A DNA stretch of 64,000 bases, from positions 6,073,206 to 6,137,205 of the forward strand of contig OZ038459.1 of assembly GCA_964036195.1 (NCBI GenBank), read 5' to 3'. This DNA is from Sphaerolaimus hirsutus (Eukaryota; Nematoda; Chromadorea; Monhysterida; Sphaerolaimidae). This document shows, in pieces, positions 32,601-43,276 of this stretch; the stretch's first letter is position 1, and every line of letters begins with the position of its first letter. A model generated the notes under the pieces. The model did no database searches. It was not told the origin of the DNA and saw nothing but the letters and a program-made list of their open reading frames with translations. The translations under genes and the position numbers were made by a program.

Positions 32601-35600
32601 TCGAATTCTAGCCCATCACACGAATAAATATGTATATCGCTAGCACACTCCCCACCCACTAACGTGCACATTTTGCCACAAACAGCACACTGGTGCACCC
32701 GGTGCATCGCCTGGTGCCTCTGCCAGTGGTGTTTCCGCTTGAACACTTTCTCGCATTCGGAGCACGTGAAGGCCTTTTGCGACAGCTTATGTTTCACTGT
32801 CAAATGCCTCGTCAGACCCCTTTCGGTGTTCAGAACGTCGTCGCACCGCGTGCACGGGAAACACTCCTGTGGGACGGTTTTTTGCATTATTTTTGACTTT
32901 TGTGGGCACGCACAAAATTATAATTCAGTCCAAAAAATAAATCCAAACAGTTGACAGACTTGAGGTTGGAAAGACCGCTCTACAGTGATTTATTGTTTTC
33001 CCGCAAAAAATGACAGTATATATGATTTTCAAGAAATCAATTTTTCCTAAATATCAATGATGATCAAATCGGGTAGATTAAAGACAGATTTTTGACTAAC
33101 GCGATAAATTTTATCTAATTTTTTTATTTTAACAATTTTTTTTGCGCCAAACAGCACCACCAAGTGAATAACTGAATAATGTGAATAAGTTTTTTCACGT
33201 GACTTTATTCATCCAAATACTGTAGCGTTCTTTGTATTTATAGCGCTCAGAATTTATTTATAGCGACCAGGGACGTATCCAGGATTTTTGAGCGGGGGGG
33301 GCTGCTTGTTTACGGGGGCCGGCGAACGGGGGGGGCTCAGCCCCCCCCCCTAAATTTTTTCCCTATATAGGGACGGAAAGACGTTGTGGCGCTAGCGCCA
33401 TACAAATACGCCACGCCATGGCGCTATTGGCGTTGGCGCCAGCGCCAGGAACCGCTTTATATGTATGTAGAAATGCATACATATACAACGAAATTCGCAA
33501 AAATGTGTTTATTTTCGAGGATATTGGTTTACAGGGGCCGATCCGCTGAAAATACAACGCATGGGGAAGAAATTGCGCGCTTGCGCGCAAAATTTTTAAG
33601 AAACATCGGAAAATATATATGAAACGTTGCATTTTCCGTGACTTTTTGGGTCTCACCCCGGGAAGGGGGGGGGGGGCTGCAGCCCCCCCGCCCCCCCCCC
33701 CCCCTGGATACGTCCTTGATAGCGACCAATCAACTTTACACATTGAAAGGGGGGTGCACCTTCGCAGGGGGTGCCGCCTCATCGGCGCTGCTTTCAGCCA
33801 CGTCGCTGCTGCAGTGCTGCCCCACCGCGCCGGGGCCCTGTTCCAAATGTCTCGAGCCGGCCACGTGGGCCCGTAGGCGTTCGTTCGACCGAAAAATGGC
33901 AGGGCAGTCCGGACATAGGAATTCTACGGGGGGGGGGGGTAATTTGGAGTTGAGTCGATAGATACCTATGTTGATACTTTAATTGTTGGGTTTGAATGTT
34001 GAACGAAAGTAGCATCGAGTATCGAGCACGTTCTACGATATTGATAAGTTACTTACAGACAGGCGGTGAAAAACAAAAGCTTGGGAAAATTTTTTTGCCA
34101 TACGTACCGCATGCCCCCTTTTTGTCACACAGCAACTTGTTAAATGGTATTTCCTTGGTGAGCGGCAGACCTTGTCCACGGCACGCTGCAAAAAAACATA
34201 GAATGTGAGTGAAAAATGAAATACACATTGTTGATACAATTGAATGCCTTTGAGAGTGGGCAATTTGGTTTCTAACAAAAAATGTCATTGGGCTGAACAT
34301 TTTCTGCTTAAGAACATGATGATTTTTACACGATAGATGTTTGGTGGGCCTTTGACCAATTAAACAATCTTTTATTTTCACCGAGAATGATGCAGGGTGG
34401 AGAGAACTTTCTGTACCACTGAGAATGAAAGAAAATTCAGCCAAATGGGACAATTTCTAAATCACTACAAGGATGCAACATCTTCTGCCCTTTATCAATG
34501 ACACCATGACAGCCACAACATCACAATTTCTCCCTTCCAAACCAGCCCCAACCAACCCAACACCTCCCCCTGGACATCCACCTGTTTAATCAACTTATAA
34601 TAGACCTCGCCCTTATACTGCAAGGCAATAGCATTCTGCAATCTGGGCACGGTGGTAAACCTCATGGCAGCGAGCCAATTGTGTCTGAGCCCGGCGGCGG
34701 TGTGCGACTGCAGCAGGTAGAGCGACGTGTTGGCGCCGGTGCCGTACTGGCGCACCTCCCACAGATAGGGCACGTTGCGGATGGACATTGACGCCCGGTT
34801 TGTGAGGGTCACGCACTGAGAAGGGAACGGGTGGGGGCGTTTTGAAGGGTGTAGGCATGTTTTTAATCATACAAGGGGTAGGGACACGTTTTGGAGAAAG
34901 CTTCAAATTTCAGCTATAGACCATTGTGTGAAGGTTGTCTCTAGTATAGTACCATGTAATGTTCCAAGTAAATTTTGTACATTTGAGCTTCAATTTAAAA
35001 AAAAACGTAGTTACTAAAAGTTACTAAAAGTAGTCGTAGAAAAAGTTTTGTCAACTCTCATAGTATGGCGCTTTTTATCACAGAAGCAGCGAGAGATAAC
35101 CCAGATAACAACCCAGAGTGACCCAGCGAGTGACCCACATAACAACCCAACATCCCAACCAGACAAACCTCCAATGGTCCCAGCAAGGTTCCCTTAACCA
35201 CTGGCAATGTGCCATCATTGAACAAGCCCCTGCCATGTGAGCCGTAGCGCCAGCCGGGCGGCAGTGGGGGTCTGCCGTCAGAATCCCGCTGGACATCTTG
35301 TGATGGGTTCGGCACACGCGTGACCGGGTGCGCAGTGCATCCGGGCGCAGCTATCCATTTGCTGCACTCGTCGCAGACTGGGGGGGGGGGTTATGGTGGA
35401 ATTGATTGGATTTGTATTTGATGGTGAATTGATGGAACGTCGGAAAAGCCCTCCAAAACAATTCAAATTGCTCAATAATAACTTCTTCTATGTCAGGGAC
35501 GTACGCAGGATTTTTGAGCGGGGGGGGGCGGATTGTATACGGAGCCCGGCGAACGGGGGGGGGGGCGGCGCCCCCCCCCCCTAAAATTTTGCCCTATAGT

Positions 35601-36340
35601 AAAGGAATAGAGCCATGGCGCTGGCGCCATTTGTAGGCGCCAGCGCCATGGCAGTATTGGCGTTGGCGTTGGCGCCAACGTCTATCATATAGGTATCTAT
35701 TTATACCTATATATGGTACTAGGTCAGCTTTTGGCACTGTTGGACACTTTTCTAGTGCAATTTGACGCTTGAAAAGACATATTAAGGAATGGGGTGGGGA
35801 TTTGCGCGCTTGCGCGCCAAAAAATTTTCAATGTGCCTACAAGTTCGCCTCAGAAAAGTGCCATTTCTGGCAAATTTTTCTGTCCGGCCCGGGAACGGGG
35901 GGGGGGGGGCGGCCGCCCCCCCCGCCCCCCCCCCCTGCGTACGTCCTTGTTCTATGTGGACAACTTATAACGTTTATGTAGACAACAATTTTTTAAGATT
36001 TTAGATGCCAAGTTTTATCGTCATTATTGAAGTTGCCTACGATTTTTTCAGCACTTGCAGAGGAAAGATTGGAAACGTTACAAAATAAATTCCAAACTGT
36101 CAACAAAAAAATCATTTCAAAAATTCAATTTCACTCCATAGTCTCTACATCAAATCAACCCCCCCCCCCCCTAATCCTAATAACAAGGCACCTCACATCA
36201 CTCAATTAAAACAAAACCAATCAAATTCCATTCCAACAAACAAAGATAATCATCAGGATTGTGGGCGGAGTCAGGGCCGGCTGATTGGCGGGCGGCTCGC
36301 TGGACTTCAGACTCGACCAGCGCTGCCATTGCTTCAGATT
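29668..36340 (-). CDS. PRDM7/9-like PR/SET and C2H2 zinc-finger protein, ten exons read
   Basis: Exons: 36340-36242, 35377-35169, 34815-34557, 34185-34108, 33923-33760, 32866-32664, 32372-32258, 31976-31889, 30796-30540, 29859-29668 (stop TGA); all phases agree, giving at least 554 residues, with the N-terminus missing. Vertebrate PRDM9 methylates histone H3 and marks recombination hotspots. Diagnostic here: DDYLFCDECSKW before the domain, then PPLPPGWRYGSHGRGLF...LPVVKGTLLGPLE, and NWLAAMRFTTVPRLQNAIALQ matching the SET core. The usual N-x-x-R-Y-V-N wording is changed, so catalysis is uncertain. Eight C2H2 fingers follow: CPDC, CTRC, CSEC, CAVC, CEQC, CRYC, CDTC and CHLC. Two are split by introns, unlike the single-exon tandem array of vertebrate PRDM9. 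Orthology to PRDM9 rather than PRDM11 or another paralogue is inference. Donor of the third exon is the least certain. Confidence 0.82.
30340..30485. mobile_element. Family I element in the last PRDM-like intron
   Basis: Left GGCAGTCCCAAACCGTG and right CTGGGTCTGG, with TTTTAC/GTAAAA inner ends and AAATGTCAAATGTTA between. Same layout as 45340-45530. Confidence 0.55.
32000..32210. repeat. Degenerate GGGATCGGGAT repeat, family H-like
   Basis: Runs of GGGATCGGGAT and variants, related to the complete element at 37440-37888 but without readable ends. Lies in a PRDM-like intron. Confidence 0.5.
33268..33718. mobile_element. Non-autonomous hAT-like element, family E copy 2
   Basis: Ends CAGGGACGTATCCAGG and CCTGGATACGTCCTTG with exact 8-bp duplication ATAGCGAC (33260-33267, 33719-33726). 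Same internal plan as copy 1. Intronic in the PRDM-like gene, 42 bp from the fifth exon end. Confidence 0.92.
35494..35949. mobile_element. Non-autonomous hAT-like element, family E copy 3
   Basis: Ends CAGGGACGTACGCAGG and CCTGCGTACGTCCTTG with exact 8-bp duplication TTCTATGT (35486-35493, 35950-35957). The end word differs from copies 1 and 2 but remains mutually complementary, so it is a subfamily rather than decay. Intronic in the PRDM-like gene. Confidence 0.92.
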
Positions 36341-36481
36341 CTGTGTGGTGGGTTTTTTAAATTAATTGTGCTAAGGGGACCGTTTGTTTAAATGGGATTG
36401 TTGTTACCGTATTTTGGAGAATAAAGAAAGCTAGAAATAATGCACCAGTTGAAACGGAACGTGACGACGGTGTAATGAGAG

Positions 36482-37164
36482 TAGGGATGGTCGATGTTTT
36501 TTAACCATCCTGTTTTAAAAAATATGTTTTTTTTTGTGTTTCTTTTTTTTAAACAGGCATCGAAACATTTATTTTTAACAAGAACAAAATTTTTTTTACT
36601 ATGCACTACGTGTTATGCAATTTTTTGCGTGCAAGTGCCCAATTTGACCTATACATTACCATTGGTGGTTGTTTTCATTGGTTTTGGGGCATTTTTAGTG
36701 TGAAAGCTTCCATTTGTTCATGCTATTGTGTAATAATAAGCTGCGATATGTCAGTGTAGTATATAATATCCAGCCAATGTGCTCCCACATACTTCTACAG
36801 TGTGAAACATTACGGTCAATGTATTAGCCTTCTCTTATAACATTATTTTAGCACGATTCCATGCAAAACTTGACTTGAAGTCACGAACATTCGACAAAAG
36901 GTCATATACGTAACAAGTCGACAAAAAATGGATATTTTTGACAGAAATCACCACTTGTCATGCTATCCCATGACCCCAAAGCCATTCTATGGCTATATTT
37001 AGCATCAGAAAGTATTGGCAATTGTCTGATATACCTGTATATGTTGACCCATAACCATATTTGGGAGCTTTTAAAAAACCCGTTTTATTTTTTTAAAACA
37101 TGTTTAAAAAAATGTTTTTTTTTACTAAAAAAGGGTCGTTAAAAACATTTGTTGGTAATCCCTA
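36482..37164. mobile_element. Non-autonomous hAT-like element, family F copy 2
   Basis: Ends TAGGGATGG and GGTAATCCCTA with exact 8-bp duplication AATGAGAG (36474-36481, 37165-37172). The middle matches family F copy 1 in reverse (shared theme TATACCTGTATATGTTGAC). Frames across it are non-coding. Confidence 0.88.
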
Positions 37165-37430
37165 AATGAGAGCAGGAAAAATATACTATATTGTGTGATC
37201 AATTACGGTATCTAACCTGTCTATTGATTTTTTGTGTTGCATTTTCTCGTTTTCTAAATGTCTTTCCAAATTTTACGCAGTAGGCCTCAATTGAAATTTA
37301 ATCAAGTTGGGCCGTGGCGAACTTTTTTTTGTTGAAACAATTGCTTTCCAAAAACCGACGTTTATCAAACCGAAACGATAAAGATGAAAACGTGAACCAA
37401 AAACGACTTCAACATTTCTTCAACTATGGG

Positions 37431-37912
37431 TACCGTATTTAGGGTTCAAACGGGATTGACTTTTCGGGATCGGGATCCGGATTGATTTTTTGAGATTTCG
37501 GGATCGGGATCGGCCGGGATTGGAGTCACGGGATCGGGATTGGCATTTTTTCGGGATCGGGATTGGGGTCTTGGGATAGAGATTTTGGCCAATGTTCTGG
37601 CATCCACAGTTGTTCATAAAGGTCTCAAAACACTGTTGGATGCCAGAAAATTGGCATAAAATGGACGCTGGGGGTTTGTGTTCACATTTTTGCATGCAAA
37701 AATGTCATTTTTTCATATTTTATCATTTCCACTAATTTTTCCGGGATCGGGATCCCGGACTTTCTCCGAACTGGACCTGGAGTTTCTCGGGATCGGGATT
37801 TAAAAATTTTCGGGATCGGGATCGGGACTGCTAAATCCCGGAATTTCACGGGATCCGGGATCGGGATCGGGATCCCGTTTGAACCCTAACCGTATTTCCT
37901 CGAAATACCCCC
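37431..37912. mobile_element. Family C end split by family H insertion
   Basis: A family C terminus TACCGTATT / TCCTCGAAATACCCCC is interrupted after its first bases by the family H element at 37440-37888. The rest of this C copy is lost or overwritten by the E-type dimer that begins at 37917. Confidence 0.7.
37440..37888. mobile_element. Non-autonomous hAT-like element, family H
   Basis: Ends TAGGGTTCAAACGGGAT and ATCCCGTTTGAACCCTA, perfect inverted repeats. Exact 8-bp duplication ACCGTATT (37432-37439, 37889-37896). The interior is an imperfect GGGATCGGGAT array at both sides of a unique core. Confidence 0.93.
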
Positions 37913-37916
37913 AGGG

Positions 37917-38677
37917 CAGTGGCGTAGCCAGGGGGGGGGGGCGGGGGGGGGGCGGCCGCACATAAAAAAAATTCCCGGGCCGCACATAAAAATTGCCGAG
38001 AATGGCACTTTTCTATACCGATTTTGTAGGTTGTTATCAAAAATTTTGCGCGCAAGCGCGCATTTCGTCCCTCACAATCTCTCTTGTTGTTATGTACGTC
38101 GCATTAGTATAAATACCGCTTCAAATTACAAAATGCGGTACAAATTTTCAGACATACAGGTATAAAACTTTTCTTATATTGTAGCCATTGGCGCCAACGC
38201 CGACGCCAATCACGCCATGGCGCGGCGCCTACGAATGGCGCCAGCGCCATAACTCCATTCCGCTATCATTGAGCCAAATTTTAGGGGGGGGGGGCGGCGC
38301 CCCCCCCCCCCTAAAATTTTACCCCTGTTGTAGGGGAATGGCACCATGGCGCGGGCGCCATTCGTAGGCGCCACGCCATGGCGCCACTGGCGTTGGCATT
38401 GGCGCCAAAACAGCAGTATACGTCTGTATTTTACAGGCATATACAGCGACATGGACAGAAATTGAGTCCATTTTCACTGGCTTTTAGGCCGCGAAGACTG
38501 GTCAGCCAAAAAGATATGTTGTGAAGGGAGAATGCGCGCTTGCGCGCAAAAATTTTTCAAACTGTCGACAAAATCGTCGTCTGAAAGTGCCATTTCTGGC
38601 ACATTTTTTGGTCCGGCCCGGGAAGGGGGGGGGGGGGGCGGCCGCCCCCCCCGCCCCCCCCCCTGGCTACGCCCTTG
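37917..38677. mobile_element. Inverted dimer of family E
   Basis: Ends CAGTGGCGTAGCCAGG and CCTGGCTACGCCCTTG. The left half is the right half of an E element in reverse; two E copies meet head to head at about 38281-38330 around a GGGG...CCCC tract. Flanking 8-mers (CCCCAGGG, TTTGGAAG) do not match. Confidence 0.65.
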
Positions 38678-39302
38678 TTTGGAAGGGATGGTAGATATCA
38701 CTTTTAGATATCAAACACGCTGGGTACGATACCACAATATTTTGTTGTAAATATTTCGCATAGCTTCAAAATCTTGGCGGTATTCTAAATTCCCTATGCA
38801 GAAATTGGAATAATTGAAATCACACAAACAGTTGACCGGGAATTTTTCATTGAATTTAAGTATAATTTATCACTAGAAACACACTTTACATGGCATGAAA
38901 AGCGCCATAACACGCAAAGCAAACAATTTCTCAGTGTTCGTTTACTAATTGGCTTAGGTCCAAGTGACACTCGTACCTCCTTCCAGATAATGAGCGTGTC
39001 ACCAAAACACTCAGACCTAAGCCTAAGCCTGAGCAGAGCCTAAAATATTGTGAAAATATTACAAATTTGTATGTAAATCATATCCAAACCAAATAAATGC
39101 GAAGTAAAAACCGTATCCAAATCAATAATCCCAATCGAATTTTTGGCACATTATCAAAAAATTCGCAAAAAGAATGACGATGAATTGAATCACACCACGG
39201 GCAATCAATCTTCCAAACACCATAAAAGCATGACCATGGCACAGTGCCAAACAATCGCAACACACACCACCAAGACTTAAACTGACAAGAAAACTGACAG
39301 AC

Positions 39303-39356
39303 CTTATCAAACTGACGATTTTCCCCTCCGGCTGGCAATCCAGTCACATCCGACAC
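39303..39356 (-). CDS. Possible small upstream exon
   Basis: A 54-bp frame bounded by TTTTTCAG and AAG|GTCTGT encodes 18 residues (VSDVTGLPAGGENRQFDK) in phase 0-0. The other two frames contain stops. It could belong to the 5' part of the PRDM-like gene, but the first PRDM exon I can read needs a phase 1 partner, so at least one more exon would be required between them. Confidence 0.4.
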
Positions 39357-40068
39357 CTGAAAAATTTACACTACTACATTAGTCACACGTGAAAAAGAAA
39401 AAAAATTTGGACTGCGGTTTTTACCCATGCGTATTCAGGTTTCACAACACCTATGGAAGGATAGAAAGGGCAGCTGGCACCAAGGGCGAAATTCAGCTCA
39501 CCCGACACGCGTTTTTCGGGTAACCCGATGAATTGTATCTAAAATTATACGCTTTTATTTTCAACGTGATTCCGATAGTGGGTAAATTTCCCACTTATCT
39601 GATCTCCCCATTTCCTCTCCAGTTTAATCTTGTCGCGTACATCCTCGGCACATTAATAAATCAATCGGGTTGCCCGAAAAATGCGGTCGGGTAAATAAAA
39701 TTCCGCCGCAAGCGGCGCCGGCTGAAACTTACGCCGACCGGCAACATTTTGCAAACAGCCTTTGATGACGGTAGCAGCCGATATCAAAGCGGTAAACAGA
39801 AAAACAAAGAAAGATAGAATTGGATACAGGATTGTTGGTTTTACATTGCAATATTTAAGCAGGTTTTTTTCTCGAATGTGATTAGGGATATCCATTTCCT
39901 AGGATGTACATGTTAATTTAGCCTGTATGTGATGGTTTAAAACGTGAGTAAGCTTATCGAAATCTATCAAAAAACTATGTCGCCTTCGAATTCAATTCTA
40001 TCCAAATCTATAGATCAAGAAAAACTGAATTGGATACAACCGCTTTGTTGAGTTTGATCTTGTTAAAT

Positions 40069-40313
40069 TGGCCCTACACACACTAGTTTTCACCGTGACC
40101 TGTGTGAAAACTGAAATGGCCACATGGCGACATTCAGCCTACTCTTATCATATGCTATAGGTGTTTTAGTTTTCAAATTTTCAAATTTTAACTTCCATTA
40201 ATTTATATTCAAATTTGATTTCAATTAAGTCATTCAACCGTGTTCATTAATTCGCATTTGAAAAAATTTCAGTTTTCACACGAAGTCACGGTGAAAACTA
40301 GTGTGTGTAGGCA
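40069..40313. repeat. Inverted-repeat element, family L copy 1
   Basis: Arms CTACACACACTAGTTTTCACC and its complement GGTGAAAACTAGTGTGTGTAG, with GTGAC/GTCAC continuing inward. No coding content. Confidence 0.7.
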
Positions 40314-40512
40314 CATTATAAGGCACATTATAATGTGAATTATATTATGAATTCATATTATGAAAGTATGTTTTTTTTCTCCAAATGTGACATTTTTAAA
40401 ATCTAAATCTGAATCTTAATGTTTATTTAACCTGAATGCGATGATTCAAAATTTATGATAAGCTGATCAGAAATTGATCAGCGGTAGCCATAGATTTTCC
40501 TCAGGATACAAT

Positions 40513-40975
40513 TGAGGCCTCTACTTCTAAAAGTCGACAAGTCCACAAAATGTGATTTTGAGTGAATCGCATTTTAAGTTTCGGATCCAATTCCAGGCCC
40601 GTAGTGCGTGTCCAATTTGGCTCTCTCATGCTTTCCATCGAGTTCCATATGTAGGCACTTGTCGACTTTTAGAAGTAGCTGTCCATAGTGGACATATCAC
40701 ATTTCTTGCTATTTTTTCCCATAAAAAAATAAGCGGAGGGATGGACTTGTCAACTTCTTGCACTAAACTATGTGGACTTGTCGACTTCTTGCCCGAAATT
40801 TTTGCATTTTCCCCCAAAAATGTCAAATTTGGCACTTTGCCATATGGGCATGTGAGGTCAATAATTTTATGGAAAATGATAAAAAATGTGCGGAAGTAGA
40901 CCCAGATGACGTTTCCGGGCCTAACTCGAAATTTTCATATTTTGGACTTGTCGACTTTTAGACCTAGACGCCTCA
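40513..40975. mobile_element. Family D inverted-repeat element, copy 3 (internally shorter)
   Basis: Begins TGAGGCCTCTACTTC and ends CTAGACGCCTCA. The flanks extend the symmetry (GATACAAT left, ATTGTATC right). It lacks a segment present in copies 1 and 2. Confidence 0.75.
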
Positions 40976-41514
40976 ATTGTATCCAAACCAATAAATTAAA
41001 CAACAATTTTTTTATTTGCATCCAGGGTGAAATGAAAAGATGCTTTCTACCAAAAGACATAAACCCCTGTCAAAAAGTTCATGCGCGACGATTTCTATCT
41101 TTTTTTACATCGTCATTCATGATATAAAGGAGTAGGATGACAAGTTATTGGGCTGAAATCTGTATCAAAAATAGCCCATACATTTCTCTACCAAAAACGT
41201 TGTTTCTCAACCGGTTCAAAGCAATATTTATTCTACAATTAGCAGCAATTAAATTTTGAGCAAAATTAATCATTCACTTCATGTTCATCATCTGTTCACA
41301 TCATGTTCAATCAAAAGTCAAAAATATCACAAAAAGTTTATTGACAATACATGCGTGTGTCTTTGGGTAATAGTTTAGAAGCGATAAAGTCAAAGCTGAA
41401 AAACCATGGCATTCTTAGGATTTAGGAACCTCTGGCGCTTGCAGCTATATTTGTCACATCTCCAAAATTACATGACTAGATATTAAATACATGGCTCTTG
41501 ACTAGTGAATGGAA

Positions 41515-41575
41515 AAGCGCAAAAAACTGGCGCTGGGCGCCAGAGAAAATGGCGCCAACGCCATGGCGCCATTGC
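41515..41575. mobile_element. Family B fragment
   Basis: GGAAAAGCGCAAAAAACTGG followed by GGCGCC-rich words. Ends not resolved. Confidence 0.4.
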
Positions 41576-41715
41576 ATAGATATTAGATACTACTGACTTC
41601 AGAAACTTGGCACATTTATCATGATATCATTGCGTTAAAAGAACGTAAATATAAAATACCCATTCTTTATGAGATCAATTTGCTTGATAGCCACGCGTAT
41701 GAGATCAAATCGTTC

Positions 41716-42790
41716 TCACAAATTACAATTAAAATCTTCCGTAATTTGAGGCATAACTGGACTAATATCATTCGACTTTGAATAGTAAACGCAATTTTTT
41801 TGCGATTCAGATTTTAGCTGCAGAGTGTTTCCATCTTCAAGGGATAATTGATTAACGGTGGTTTCCTGGGATGGTTTACACAAATCACCATTGAATGATC
41901 CCCGGTACCTGAAAGAATTTACAGATTGGTAGGTTAATACTTTTATTGCCTAGTTTGGAAACATATTTAATCCTTAAAAATGTGGCATTGAACTTTCATA
42001 GATCGCTTTTCGCGACAGAAAAAGTATTTCTTAGAAATACTCCCATGGGGTAGCTCACTTGGATGGGGGGGGGGGGGGGGTAATTCGACGGCATGATTTT
42101 AGTTGGGTTAGACATTGAGTAGTATGTTTTTAGCGTAAAATTGATATAATACATCGGCATTCAGCAACCGCTGCACCGATTTAGCTACCTTGAACACGAT
42201 GTACGTCTTGAAAAAATACAAATTTATATTCAGCCATTTTTGCACAAGCCATTTTATGATCAATCTTTTTTGACATTTTTCAATTTGCGTTGATTATTTA
42301 TCCACTCACACTCACAAATCCAAAAAAAATCAAAATTAAAATCAGAAATTAAAAAACCTCACCTCCCCAAAATAACCCCTCCAGAATCATCATCACTATT
42401 TTCTTCTTCTATACTTTTGAATTGAGAAACTTCCCGTTCAATTCCCTGCTGCCAGCTGACACAATTCACTTTGCCCAACAATTCGCTTTGTTGAGTTGAA
42501 AGCGTGCACACGTTTTTCGAACTTCTGATGTGATTTGCAGGTACTGAAAGGCGCCGTTTTTGCACCGTGACGAGTTTTCCTCCGGACGGTTTTTTTTGGT
42601 GTAATAATTTGTGGTCGGAATGGGATCTGAAAATTTTTTTATTTTTAAGTTTACTATCTAAGAGACTGAAATACCCATTGTAAATATTTGTGTCTTTGCA
42701 GGAATGAGATGCTGAGGCAGTGCATTTTGACTGAAATGTCGGGTATTTGGCACACTGCCAACGACTACAAATGTGCGTGCAGGGTGTCAC
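41716..42790 (-). CDS. Unrecognised gene, last three exons
   Basis: Exons: 42790-42675, 42626-42363, 41908-41716 (stop TGA). Acceptors and GT donors are clear and the phases agree (2, then 2, then stop). The readable part is about 190 residues. The first exon is cysteine-rich (CTHICSRWQC...KC...SC), the second is basic then acidic (VQKRRLSVPANHI, later EEENSDDDSGG), and the third is polar with two cysteines. No domain recognised. The first coding exon must lie upstream toward 43.2 kb, where the GPCR gene on the same strand ends at 43277, so it is short or the model is partial. It ends in its own stop and is therefore separate from the PRDM-like gene. Confidence 0.5.
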
Positions 42791-42989
42791 CTGTCAAGCC
42801 GATGCAGGGTTTTTAGCCTCTTTGAGTTTGAGTGAAAAGCTTGCGTAGGGAGAGAAACCAATTTGTGGCTGTTGATGTCTACATATTTTTTTGGCCAGGG
42901 GCCAGTCCCGCAAGTTGACAAGTAGTTTACTCTTGACTCTTGACCTGACTTTTGACTTTGCTCTCGACACTTGACTTTACTCGTGACTC

Positions 42990-43140
42990 TGCCACTTGCG
43001 GAACCAACGCCAGAGGGCAGTCCAAAAGTGTTAATTCTGTATCCAAGACTTATGTTTGTGTATCCAAATCTTATGTTGAACATAAGATTTGGATACACAA
43101 CTGACACCGTGGGACTGCCGCCCTGGTGCGGGTTACACAA
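42990..43140. mobile_element. Family I element variant
   Basis: Left CCAGAGGGCAGTCC and right GGACTGCCGCCCTGG are inverted. Inside, an unrelated hairpin pairs ATAAGATTTGGATACACA with its complement. It lies between the GPCR stop and the unrecognised gene. Confidence 0.5.
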
Positions 43141-43276
43141 GTGACAAAGTCAAGAGGGTACTAACTCGAGGATTTACGACAATCGATTCCTATTTACAAA
43201 TTTATTTATCACTCTCGCTTCACTTTTTTACACACAAATCTTGTTATTTTACTCATCCACTTGCGAAATTTTCACC

